Source: Bacteroidales bacterium
GTDB taxonomy: Bacteria > Bacteroidota > Bacteroidia > Bacteroidales > F082
Direction: 5' to 3'
Length of the DNA stretch: 64,000 nucleotides
Assembly: GCA_015709215.1 (NCBI GenBank)
Contig: JACCQN010000001.1
Span: forward strand, 1-64,000
The position numbers were made by a program, and so were the translations under genes. The notes under the pieces are model-generated. The model was not told the DNA's origin. It searched no databases and saw nothing but the letters and a program-made list of their open reading frames with translations. Below, piece after piece: positions 9,022 through 18,610 of the stretch (within the stretch, counting starts at the first letter, position 1; each line of letters opens with the position of its first letter).

Positions 9022-12000
9022 ATGAGACTTATTTATAAATCATTACGTTTGGCAACATTGTTTGTTTTTTTTATTGGATGGCAATCGTTATCAGCACAGG
9101 AACAAACAAAACCTATAGAAATTGATCTCCACGAATATGCCTCATTTGGATACAGGTTCGGCTTGGTAAAGACTTTTCTGGAAGATTCTGACCTTAAAGT
9201 GATGCCTCATCCGGAGGGAAATGGCATAATACAACTTAAATCCAGAAAGGCTTTAACAACCGATGAACTACAGTCTTTGATTGAAAACAAGCAAAAGCAG
9301 GTATTAGAAATTGTTGAGAAGTTGGACAAACACAGCCTGGCAGAAACAGAACAGGAGTGGAAGTCGACTATTGGCAATGATTGGATTGATTTCGTGCTTG
9401 CAGATCAAAAAAACCTTCGCGGTGATTTTTGTGCCGAATCGGATCCTTTTTGTACAGGAGAAATTTACAGTTTTCCGGCAGGAGTTGATAATGGGAGTGC
9501 TGAGCCAGGGCCGGATTATGGATGTCTGAGTTCACAACCTAATCCAGTTTGGTATCATATGCGTATTTTACAGGCAGGTGATATCACAATTGAAATGGTA
9601 GGAACACGCACAAATGGTGATAATTTAGATATTGATTTTGCCATTTGGGGTCCTTATTCTGATCCTGTAACTCCATGTCCAAACGGATTGACAGCAAATT
9701 GCACCTCCTGCCCCAGCAACACTTCCAACCCCAATTTCTATCCCTCTGGAAACCTGCACGACTGCAGTTTCTCTGCTAGTAATGTTGAAAATGCGCATAT
9801 TGTCGATGGTGAAGTGGGGCAATACTTCATTTTACTTATTACCAATTATGCTAATGCACCAGGTAATATAAGCTTCCAGAAGACATCCGGAGAGGGCGAA
9901 ACCGACTGTTCCATTTTGCCACCTCCTATCGGTAGTAATAGTCCTGTTTGTGTGGGAGAAACTTTGCAATTGTATGCTGATAACGTCGCCGGGGCAAGTT
10001 ACAACTGGACTGGCCCCAATGGCTTCACTTCCAATCAGCAAAATCCGGTAATCAACAATGTTACGATGGCTGCTGCCGGCACTTATTCTTTAATTATCAC
10101 CGTTGGAGCCAGCCAAAGCGATCCAATTGAGTTGGAGGTTGAAGTAAATCCCATGCCCAATCCCGATTTTAGTTTCACAGAAGCCTGCAGGGGTGAAGAA
10201 ACTGTTTTTACAGACCTGTCAACAGTTAATCCTGCCTCCGGACAAATCACTTCATGGCACTGGGCATTTGGCGATGGCAATGAATCGAGCCTTCAAAATC
10301 CAACACACCTTTACACCAATGCCGGAACCTACCAGGTAACACTAACCACTTACACAGGTGAAAACCAGTGTGCACAGGACATTACCAAACAGGTGCTTGT
10401 AAAAATGAATGCAGATGTTGATGCTGGGGAAGATCAAACAATCTTTAACGGCTGGACAACACAACTGGAAGGCTCAGCAACAGCAGGATCTGGCAATTAT
10501 ACAGTCCTCTGGCAGCCTTTAGGATTGGTAGAAAATCCTAATGAACTCATTACTTATATTTTGCCCTTAACCTCAACAACTACTTTTACATTGAGTGTTA
10601 CGGACAATTCAGGTGGATGTGTGAGCGAGGATCAGGTAGTGATAACAGTTGAGGGTGATCTTTTTGAACTTAGTGTAACTGCCGACGATTACAACCTTTG
10701 TCCTGACGAGAGCACTCAAATACATGCATTACCCGTCGGAGGATCTGGCACTTACACTTACAACTGGACAAGTAATCCGGCTGGTTTTAGCAGTAATATT
10801 GCTTCACCAAGTGTATCTCCAAGCCAAACAACTACTTATTTCGTTGCTGTATTTGATGGACAAAACACCTTGGAAGGAGAAGTGACAGTAGAAGTTGGCC
10901 CTATAAGTATCGCTCATGCCGGGCCTGATCAAACCATTACTACTGGCTGGACTACACAGCTTGAAGGATCAGTTGAAGGTGGTTCGGGAAATTATACGGT
11001 TGATTGGCAACCCGAAAACTTACTGGAAACAAATAATATCCTCACTCCCAACACCCTACCGCTGGAAAATACCACTGTTTTCACACTAAGTATCACTGAC
11101 AATCAAAGTGGTTGTCTGACGGAGGATGAAGTTACAATTTTTACTACCGGTGGCATTTTATCTGTTACTGCCAGTGCGAACCCCGAAACAATTTGTCAGG
11201 GCGAAACCAGCCAACTTAACGCAACAGCTTCGGGAGGTTCGGGAAATTACACTTACCTTTGGACAACCCTTCCTCCTTCATCCTGGCAAGCTACAACTCC
11301 ACAAATCAGTGTATCACCAAATGAAACAACCACTTATCAAATTGAGCTTAGTGATGGCCAAAACACTGTCGCAGACCAATTAACGATTAATGTAGGAGAG
11401 CTTACCACTGCCAATGCTGGGTCAGACATTACCATACCTGCCGGCACTACTGCCACCTTGCAAGGCAGCACCAGCGGCGGATCTGGAAGTTTTGTAGTGA
11501 GCTGGAGTCCGGCAGCTTTGCTGGATGATCCTGATGTATTGCAGCCCACTACCATTCCTTTAGATGAAACCACTCAGTTTACTTTACTTATCACCGATAA
11601 TAGTTCGGGCTGTGAGAGCAGCGATCAGATGACTGTGGTTGTTTCGGGCACCGTGATGACAATCAGCCCAACGGCTAATCCGGAGGAAATCTGTCCCGGA
11701 GAGCAATCTCAACTTTCGGCCAATGCAACCGGAGGGAGTGGCACTTATACTTATCAATGGACTTCAAACCCTGCCGGATTCAGCAGTGATGAAGCTAATC
11801 CTGTTGTTAGTCCGGAGCTTACTACCATTTACATTGTTCTTGTGGATGATGGCACAACGCAGCTCGAACAAAGCGTAACTGTTAGCGTTGGCGCACTTTC
11901 GGTAGCAAATGCCGGGCCGGATAAGACAATAGACTTTGGCTGGACATCAGTTTTAGATGGCAGCGTTACAGGCGATCCAGATTACAATTTCAGCTGGTCG

Positions 12001-13434
12001 CCAGCCAACTGGCTGCAAAATCCTGAATCCCTAACACCAACAACACTTTCGCTGGAACAAAGCAGAACTTTTACACTAGAAGTTGTCAATCAAAATTCGG
12101 GTTGTAGCACCAGCGATATGGTTCAGGTGAGCATTACCGGAGGCCCGTTAGGCGTCGATATTGCAGCAAATGCAACTGTTATTTGCTCCGGCACACAGGT
12201 TCAACTTATTGCCAATCCTTACGGCGGCTCAGGTAATTATACTTATAACTGGACTTCATCCAATGGAAACTTCAGTTCTACCCTGCCCAATCCGGTTGTT
12301 GAGCCTATGATCTCCACTACTTATACCGTAACCGTGAATGATGGCATGAACAGTGTTTCTGATCAGCAAACCATTACGGTTAATCCCTCTCCCCTTGCCT
12401 CGGCCGGAAATAATCAGGTTATTAATGTGGGAACTTTCACAACACTTTTGGGAAGTGCTTCAGGTGGAACAGGAAACTTTTCGTACCAATGGTCACCAGC
12501 TGATTCGCTTGCTAACCCTGCTACCGGGCAATATATGCCACAACCACAGACAAAAATTCTTTATAACACAACTAATTTTAGCCTCATTGTTACCGACCTT
12601 AATGGTTGCGTTGACGAATCCAGTACTACAGTTATTGCTGGAGGCGATCAGCTTGGTGTATTTGTTGAGACATCTCAGAGTTCAATCTGCCTGGGAGAAA
12701 GCACACAACTCATAACAACAGCTTTTGGAGGCGGTTCACCTGACTATACTTATTCATGGACGGTAAATAACGATAGCTGGCAATCCAGCGAAGCGAATCC
12801 TGTTGTTAGCCCTGCTTCCACAAGTATTTATGAAGTTGAAGTGAGTGATGGTTTTACAATTGCTGCTGCTTCAATTACCATAACAGTTCTTCAACTTCCG
12901 GAAGTAGATATAGTCCCTGCCGGATACACAGAAACAGACAATACTATCTTTGTTTGTGTAAGAGATTCTGTTTGGCTGGATGCCGGTCCCGACCTCAACT
13001 ATTACTGGATGAATGGAGCAACAACACAGCGGCAAAAAGCCGTTACAAACGGTAACTGGATTGATGTACAGGAATGGTGGGTTCGCGTCACTAATCCCGA
13101 AACAGGTTGCCAAAACACAGATGAACTTACTGTCTTTTTCGATTTTAACAGTTGCAACATCGGACTGAGCGAATGGAATCATGAGATAAATTTGCTTGTG
13201 TATCCTAATCCTACTGAAGGAGTATTTAACATTACGTTCAAACAGTTGGAATCTAGGGTGCAATTATGGGTAATTAATCCTACCGGGCAAGTTTTAATAA
13301 ATCAAGAACTGAATGTCCATTTCAATTCTGATAACCAGTATCAGCTTGATTTGAGCAGTTTTCCAGCCGGAGTTTATTACCTAATGATCAGTGATGGACA
13401 AAAGAAAATTGTTAAAAAACTAATTACTTTATAA
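9022..13434 (+). CDS. Giant secreted Ig/PKD repeat protein, T9SS type A (five-repeat paralog)
   Basis: This 1470-residue protein has a signal peptide (to about LSAQ, residue 25), an alpha-helical region (~30-125), and a Cys-rich N-terminal domain common in Bacteroidota surface proteins (DPFCTGEIYSFPAG, then PNPVWYHM, about 138-290). Then comes an Ig-like domain (NWTGPNGFTSNQQNP), one PKD domain (FGDGNESS), and five tandem two-domain units of ~165 residues that start with xAGxDxTI (units at 10420, 10915, 11413, 11908, 12400). A Cys-containing domain with VRDSVWLDAGP precedes the type A sorting domain (VYPNPTEGVFNI to the basic end). Role: probably adhesion or matrix binding. The next gene is a paralog with only two units; the shared layout is described under findings. 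Confidence 0.88.
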   Translation: MRLIYKSLRLATLFVFFIGWQSLSAQEQTKPIEIDLHEYASFGYRFGLVKTFLEDSDLKVMPHPEGNGIIQLKSRKALTTDELQSLIENKQKQVLEIVEKLDKHSLAETEQEWKSTIGNDWIDFVLADQKNLRGDFCAESDPFCTGEIYSFPAGVDNGSAEPGPDYGCLSSQPNPVWYHMRILQAGDITIEMVGTRTNGDNLDIDFAIWGPYSDPVTPCPNGLTANCTSCPSNTSNPNFYPSGNLHDCSFSASNVENAHIVDGEVGQYFILLITNYANAPGNISFQKTSGEGETDCSILPPPIGSNSPVCVGETLQLYADNVAGASYNWTGPNGFTSNQQNPVINNVTMAAAGTYSLIITVGASQSDPIELEVEVNPMPNPDFSFTEACRGEETVFTDLSTVNPASGQITSWHWAFGDGNESSLQNPTHLYTNAGTYQVTLTTYTGENQCAQDITKQVLVKMNADVDAGEDQTIFNGWTTQLEGSATAGSGNYTVLWQPLGLVENPNELITYILPLTSTTTFTLSVTDNSGGCVSEDQVVITVEGDLFELSVTADDYNLCPDESTQIHALPVGGSGTYTYNWTSNPAGFSSNIASPSVSPSQTTTYFVAVFDGQNTLEGEVTVEVGPISIAHAGPDQTITTGWTTQLEGSVEGGSGNYTVDWQPENLLETNNILTPNTLPLENTTVFTLSITDNQSGCLTEDEVTIFTTGGILSVTASANPETICQGETSQLNATASGGSGNYTYLWTTLPPSSWQATTPQISVSPNETTTYQIELSDGQNTVADQLTINVGELTTANAGSDITIPAGTTATLQGSTSGGSGSFVVSWSPAALLDDPDVLQPTTIPLDETTQFTLLITDNSSGCESSDQMTVVVSGTVMTISPTANPEEICPGEQSQLSANATGGSGTYTYQWTSNPAGFSSDEANPVVSPELTTIYIVLVDDGTTQLEQSVTVSVGALSVANAGPDKTIDFGWTSVLDGSVTGDPDYNFSWSPANWLQNPESLTPTTLSLEQSRTFTLEVVNQNSGCSTSDMVQVSITGGPLGVDIAANATVICSGTQVQLIANPYGGSGNYTYNWTSSNGNFSSTLPNPVVEPMISTTYTVTVNDGMNSVSDQQTITVNPSPLASAGNNQVINVGTFTTLLGSASGGTGNFSYQWSPADSLANPATGQYMPQPQTKILYNTTNFSLIVTDLNGCVDESSTTVIAGGDQLGVFVETSQSSICLGESTQLITTAFGGGSPDYTYSWTVNNDSWQSSEANPVVSPASTSIYEVEVSDGFTIAAASITITVLQLPEVDIVPAGYTETDNTIFVCVRDSVWLDAGPDLNYYWMNGATTQRQKAVTNGNWIDVQEWWVRVTNPETGCQNTDELTVFFDFNSCNIGLSEWNHEINLLVYPNPTEGVFNITFKQLESRVQLWVINPTGQVLINQELNVHFNSDNQYQLDLSSFPAGVYYLMISDGQKKIVKKLITL
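10420..12892 (+). repeat. Five tandem 495-bp coding units
   Basis: Units begin at 10420, 10915, 11413, 11908 and 12400, giving periods of 495, 498, 495 and 492 bp. Each encodes an xAGxDxTIxxGxTxxLxG segment with LWxP and TxFTLxVTDNxSGC, then a second Ig-like segment with CPGE..L.A, GGSGxYTYxW and TTTYxVxVxDG. All keep frame. The fifth is the most diverged in its first half. Confidence 0.9.
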
Positions 13435-13655
13435 TTATTCATGCGTGAATTATCATAGTTCTAGGTTAATTTTTAGCTATTTTTCTCAAAGCTTTTACAC
13501 TTCATTTTAAGAAAAAGTTAAGCTGTTTCTGATATTATTAGTAATTTTCGCCCCGAAAAAGGAATCGCTTACTCATCAGGCACTTTGTGTTAAAAATACC
13601 AAATCGGTTGGTAGTTCATGGGTTGCTTATGAGCGTTAATCAAAATTTGCATTTT

Positions 13656-16544
13656 ATGAATCATACATCCTTATTAAAAAGAAAACAGCTTACAATAAGC
13701 TTTATCGTAACCCTTTTAGTTATAGGCTCTTTTTTAAATGTTGCTAAAGCCCAGGAAGTTATCTCAGTTGAATCTGAATTACTTACCATTGATTTCATCG
13801 AAATAAACGGACTGGCGGCCAGAATGGAGTTTTATGATTTTGTACGTACGCAACCCATGTTAAAAGATACTCCGCTGGAAGCCGGAAAAATACATTTGAC
13901 GGGCAATGCTGATGAGCTGTTTCAGCTGAAAACTGATTTAAACAAGGCTTTAGATCGAATTATTCAAAACAATAACCTTAGGGATAAAACGGAAGCCACA
14001 GCAAGCATGCTCAGCCTGCAGGAAAAACACGGCACTCACCTGTTGGATCGCGTGATGGGACGTGATGTAGTTAATGATTCGTGTCATAAATCCTTTCCGT
14101 TCTGTACCACAAATATTTATACTTTTCCGGCAGGAGTTAATTCAGGCACTGGACAAGCAGGGCCAAATTATGGATGCCTATCAACAACCCCAAATCCTGC
14201 CTGGTATCATATGAAAATTTTAACCCCCGGAAACATCAATATCTACATGGAAAGCTCTCCATTGCGCGACATTGATTACATCGTTTGGGGGCCATTTACT
14301 GATCCCGTGATGCCATGCCAGGGTGCTTTAACTGGAAATAAAATTGTTTCATGCAGTTACTCTCCAAACGAGACAGAAACAGCCTATATTCCAAACGGGC
14401 AAACTGGCGAATACTATATTCTGCTGATAACCAACTTCTCAAATAACCCGTGTGAGATTACTTTTTCCAAAACAGGTGGAAGCGGTACCACCGACTGTAC
14501 TATCCTGCCGCCTCCTATCGGTAGTAATAGCCCGGTTTGTTATGGCGACGATCTTTTCCTCACCGCTGAATCCTATCCTGACGCCACTTACAGCTGGACA
14601 GGGCCAAATGGTTTCACTTCAAACCAACAAAATCCGGTAATTAACAATCCCGGATTTGAATACACTGGAACTTACAGTCTCGAAATTACTGTTAATGGCA
14701 TCACCAGCGAACCTATCAGTCTGGATGTTGTAATCGCAGCCCTTTCTGATCCTGCTTTTGATTTCACTGAAGTGTGTTACGGCAGCCCGAGTATCTTTAC
14801 AGATCAAAGCACAGTAAACCCTCCAGATCAACCAATTACTTCATGGAACTGGAACTTTGATGATGGCAACATATCTACGCAACAAAATCCGCAACACACC
14901 TTTGCCAATCCGGGAACTTATGAGGTTTCGCTCACGACCTATACAGGCGAAGAATATTGCCCGCGCTCGCTCACTCAAACTGTTGAAATTCCTGAATATC
15001 CCTATGTGGATGCTGGCGAAGATCAGGAAATTCCCAATGGTTGGTCAGCCAACCTGGAAGGAGAAGCCAGTGGCGGAACCGGTGACCTGAGTTTTTTGTG
15101 GGAACCTCAAAATCTGGTGAATGATCCGACATCACTTTCCACAAGTACTGTAAATCTGGGTCAGACAACTGTTTTCACTTTAACCATTACAGATAATAGC
15201 TCCGGCTGTGTTTCTTCTGATCAGGTAATCGTGACTGTAACGGGTGGAGCATTGTTTGTGCAGGCCATGGCTGCTCCTGATGTGCTTTGCCTGGGCGAAT
15301 CAACACAATTGGATGCCATGCCCAGCGGAGGTGCCGGAGATTATACCTATAGCTGGACTTCCAATCCGGCAGGATTTAGCTCTGACATCCGAAATCCTAT
15401 TGTAAATCCAACTACAACAACAACTTATACTGTTGCTGTTTTTGATGGGCAATTAACCGTTAACAGTTCTGTTGGAGTAACTGTGAAACCTGTTCCTGTG
15501 GCTAATGCCGGACAAGATCTAACCGCCAATGTTGGAACGGCTGTTACATTAAACGGCTCGGCAAGCGGCGGATCCGGAGCGTTCAATTTTCTTTGGTCGC
15601 CGGCTGACTCGCTGGCCAATCCGGCAACAGATCCATTTATTTCCAATCCTACCACAAAACTTTTAAACGTTCCTACAACTTATCAGTTGATTATCAACGA
15701 TGACAATGGCTGTGTAAGCCCTTCAGATGCCGTAACGGTCTTCACCGGAGGTGATTACCTGGCAGTTTTTGCACAAACAGAACATGAAGTGATTTGCCTG
15801 CTCGAAGAAACTCAACTGAGTGCCACAGCGCTTGGTGGAAGTGGAGATTACACTTACACCTGGACTGCTAATAACAGCAGCTGGACATCTAACGAGCAAA
15901 ATCCGACTGTAAGCCCTGAAATTACAACCACTTACACCGTGGCAGCCGATGATGGTTTTAAAGTTGTTACTTCCTCAACAACAGTAAACGTAAACAGCCT
16001 GCCGGAAGTAGATATCAGTCCAGCTGGAATTCCACTTTATGGAACTGATTCCATAAATGTGTGTGTACGTGATTCTGTATGGCTTGATGCCGGGCCAAAC
16101 CTCAACTACCTGTGGTCGAACGGAAGCGCTGCCCGCAAGGTTAAAGTGACCACGAACGGCAACTGGATCGATTTTCAGACCTGGGCAGTGGAAGTAACCA
16201 ATCCTGTAACCGGCTGTAAGAATGATGATACACTCACCATTTTCTTCGATTTTAATGCGTGTAATATTGGACTCGACGAACGCAGCAACCTGTCGGCATC
16301 GCTCAAAATCAGCCCAAACCCTGCCGGAGAACTAGTTCAGGTATCGGCTCCTGAAATCAAAACGGAAGCACAGCTCTTTATCTTTTCTGATGACGGCAAG
16401 ATCCTGTATGAAAAGGCTATAGCTGCTAATTACGTTAACGGAGTCGATGAAAAAATTATGCTGAACAAATTCAAGACTGGCAGCTACCAAATCGTCTTAA
16501 TTACAAAAGATGCCTTTGCAGCCAAAACTTTGATTATTTATTAA
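13656..16544 (+). CDS. Secreted Ig/PKD repeat protein, T9SS type A (two-repeat paralog)
   Basis: This is a 962-residue paralog of the preceding gene. I choose the ATG at 13656 since it begins a good signal peptide (MNHTSLLKRKQLTISF to AKAQ); the longer frame would need a GTG at 13587. The same domains follow in the same order: a helical region, the Cys-rich domain (FPFCTTNIYTFPAG, PNPAWYHM, DIDYIVWGPF), the Ig-like TGPNGFTSNQQNP domain, one PKD (FDDGNIST), then only two ~165-residue units (15009 and 15504), the VRDSVWLDAGP domain and a type A sorting domain (ISPNPAGELVQV). It is 222 bp after its paralog and 15 bp before the next secreted protein gene, so the last two probably share a transcript. 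Confidence 0.88.
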   Translation: MNHTSLLKRKQLTISFIVTLLVIGSFLNVAKAQEVISVESELLTIDFIEINGLAARMEFYDFVRTQPMLKDTPLEAGKIHLTGNADELFQLKTDLNKALDRIIQNNNLRDKTEATASMLSLQEKHGTHLLDRVMGRDVVNDSCHKSFPFCTTNIYTFPAGVNSGTGQAGPNYGCLSTTPNPAWYHMKILTPGNINIYMESSPLRDIDYIVWGPFTDPVMPCQGALTGNKIVSCSYSPNETETAYIPNGQTGEYYILLITNFSNNPCEITFSKTGGSGTTDCTILPPPIGSNSPVCYGDDLFLTAESYPDATYSWTGPNGFTSNQQNPVINNPGFEYTGTYSLEITVNGITSEPISLDVVIAALSDPAFDFTEVCYGSPSIFTDQSTVNPPDQPITSWNWNFDDGNISTQQNPQHTFANPGTYEVSLTTYTGEEYCPRSLTQTVEIPEYPYVDAGEDQEIPNGWSANLEGEASGGTGDLSFLWEPQNLVNDPTSLSTSTVNLGQTTVFTLTITDNSSGCVSSDQVIVTVTGGALFVQAMAAPDVLCLGESTQLDAMPSGGAGDYTYSWTSNPAGFSSDIRNPIVNPTTTTTYTVAVFDGQLTVNSSVGVTVKPVPVANAGQDLTANVGTAVTLNGSASGGSGAFNFLWSPADSLANPATDPFISNPTTKLLNVPTTYQLIINDDNGCVSPSDAVTVFTGGDYLAVFAQTEHEVICLLEETQLSATALGGSGDYTYTWTANNSSWTSNEQNPTVSPEITTTYTVAADDGFKVVTSSTTVNVNSLPEVDISPAGIPLYGTDSINVCVRDSVWLDAGPNLNYLWSNGSAARKVKVTTNGNWIDFQTWAVEVTNPVTGCKNDDTLTIFFDFNACNIGLDERSNLSASLKISPNPAGELVQVSAPEIKTEAQLFIFSDDGKILYEKAIAANYVNGVDEKIMLNKFKTGSYQIVLITKDAFAAKTLIIY
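15009..15995 (+). repeat. Two tandem 495-bp coding units
   Basis: Units begin at 15009 and 15504, spaced 495 bp, the same period as in the upstream paralog. Both encode the xAGxD start and the GGSGxYTYxW segment. Confidence 0.85.
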
Positions 16545-16559
16545 AACGGGATTTAATTC

Positions 16560-18551
16560 ATGTTTAAACGTCATTTAAATGCTATTGCAGGAGTTTTAGC
16601 AGGATTATTATTGTTTTTTTCCTCAAACCTGCATGCTCAGGATAAAACACCCTGCGATTACAGCATTCCGGGCGAAGTGCTCAACTGGAATTTTGGAGAC
16701 AAGGCACAACTCACTTTCTCTGAAGAAACGCTTTTTCCGGTTTCATCAGAAATGGACAGAGAAATTAAGATCCATAGAGGAGTAAGTTCGATCAGTGATG
16801 CTGAGGGCAATTTATTGTTTTTTTCAGATGGTATGACGGTATGGGGAAATGATTATAATCCTATTATAAATGGAAATCAACTAGCAGGCAACGAAGGAGC
16901 CACGCAGTCTGCACTTTTTGTTCCTTCGCCTGGCAATGAAAATAAGTATTTTCTTTTTACTTCTGATATTAACATACCTGTTCCTGGTGTTTCAAACAAT
17001 GGAATTCGCTACTCTGTCATCGAAAAAATAAATTACAGATGGGAGGTTACCGAAAAAAATGTCCTTTTGATGAATCAGAATGCTCAGAAATTAGCTGCTG
17101 TAAAACATGCAAATGGTACAGATTACTGGCTGGTAACGCACGGTTTTGGTAACGAGAATGGAAACAAATACTTTGCCTATAGCGTTATGAAGGATTCGGT
17201 CTCATTAGATCCAGTTATTAGTGAAATCGGATTAACCCATGTAAACAATTTAGAGGATTTTAATAACATGGGAGGGTATATGAAAATAAGCAGTGACGGA
17301 AACAAAATTGCACTCGTAGTTCCCTCTGAAAATGAAGGTTTTATTGAGATTGCTGATTTTAATACTGAAACTGGAGAAGTATCAAATCCAATTAACAGTA
17401 TCCCAGGTCGTTTCAATATTCCATTGGGTTTAGAGTTTTCGCCTAATAATCGCTTCCTTTACATGACAACTAATCCCACAGATAATACCCAAAATTTGCT
17501 TTATCAATTTGATTTAAACAACTTAGATATTGATAATCCAATAGAAATAGCCGGATTTTCATCTAATGAAGAACCACAATTTGGAGCCCTTCAACTAGCA
17601 GTTGACGGAAAAATTTATTTGGCCAGATTTGGTTTACAAAGTACTCCAGTAAGTAATCTCGGTGTGATTTACAACCCAAATCGTCCTGGAGCAGCATGTA
17701 ACTTCAATTATTTGGATGGTGTACCAAATGACGGTCTTGCACTAACGAACTCAGGCAGCATAGAAGGCCTCCCCAATTTCGTAAGCAGCTATTTTGATAT
17801 TCCTTCTTTTTGGTGGCAAAACCATTGTGCCACACATATCACCACTTTCAGGCTTCAGAATGAAGCTAATAACGGAGATGTAAGTTGGGATTTTGGTATT
17901 GATGGTGCAACAGACAACGATCTTCGTGGTGAGTACACCTATGAAGAAGCAGGTACTTATCCAGTTACAGTTACTGAAGAATTTGAGGGTGAATCCTATA
18001 CCCACACACGCGAAATCACTATTTATCCTTTGCCATCCATCGATATCGGCGCAGGTGAAGAGGTCATTTATATCCTTCCAAATTCTTCCATAACACTGGA
18101 TGCCGGTGCGTTTGATTATTATTACTGGGAAGATGAAGATGGCAATCTTTTAGGCGAGGGTCAATACCTGGATGTAGATCAGGAAGGCATTTATGCTGTG
18201 ACGGTTACTGATACTAATTGTTGCGAAAACCGCGATGAGGTTGAGATAAAATTTGCCAATATTTCTTTGCCCAATGCCTTCAGGCCAGGAAGTGCCATCG
18301 CGGAAAATACGACTTTTAAGGCTTTGGGAGCTGTTTCGGCACTCAACAATTTTAGCCTTATCATTTACAATCGCTGGGGGCAATTGGTTTTTGAAAGTGA
18401 CGATCCGCTGCAGGGCTGGGATGGAACCATCAAAGGCGAAGCTGCACCGGGAGCAGTGTATGTGTGGCAAATGACTTACGAAAGTAGTGAAAGCCAGTAT
18501 CAGGCTTCCCAGGAAGTGGTGCAGCGGGGTGTGGTTACCCTAATAAGATAA
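16560..18551 (+). CDS. Secreted propeller-like protein with T9SS type B sorting domain
   Basis: The 663-residue protein has a signal peptide (to HAQ, ~27), a long beta-propeller-like region (about 35-420) with repeated blades such as SDAEGNLLFFSDG, KYFLFTSD, SSDGNKIALV, SPNNRFLYMTT and AVDGKIYLA, then a PKD-like domain (VSWDFGIDG ... YEEAGTYPVTV), an Ig-like domain (DAGAFDYYYW), and a C-terminal type B (gliding-motility-associated, CHU_C) domain: LPNAFRPGS, YNRWGQLVFES, GWDGTIKG, VYVWQM, ending VTLIR. Type B domains are normally handled with a PorP/SprF-like partner, but none is adjacent; the nearest is at 43149. It begins 15 bp after the two-repeat paralog. Confidence 0.88.
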   Translation: MFKRHLNAIAGVLAGLLLFFSSNLHAQDKTPCDYSIPGEVLNWNFGDKAQLTFSEETLFPVSSEMDREIKIHRGVSSISDAEGNLLFFSDGMTVWGNDYNPIINGNQLAGNEGATQSALFVPSPGNENKYFLFTSDINIPVPGVSNNGIRYSVIEKINYRWEVTEKNVLLMNQNAQKLAAVKHANGTDYWLVTHGFGNENGNKYFAYSVMKDSVSLDPVISEIGLTHVNNLEDFNNMGGYMKISSDGNKIALVVPSENEGFIEIADFNTETGEVSNPINSIPGRFNIPLGLEFSPNNRFLYMTTNPTDNTQNLLYQFDLNNLDIDNPIEIAGFSSNEEPQFGALQLAVDGKIYLARFGLQSTPVSNLGVIYNPNRPGAACNFNYLDGVPNDGLALTNSGSIEGLPNFVSSYFDIPSFWWQNHCATHITTFRLQNEANNGDVSWDFGIDGATDNDLRGEYTYEEAGTYPVTVTEEFEGESYTHTREITIYPLPSIDIGAGEEVIYILPNSSITLDAGAFDYYYWEDEDGNLLGEGQYLDVDQEGIYAVTVTDTNCCENRDEVEIKFANISLPNAFRPGSAIAENTTFKALGAVSALNNFSLIIYNRWGQLVFESDDPLQGWDGTIKGEAAPGAVYVWQMTYESSESQYQASQEVVQRGVVTLIR

Positions 18552-18610
18552 GCTGTTTCGATCCGGTCGAATTGCCATTTTGTGTAATTTCGCCCTATAA
18601 TTTATTCCTC

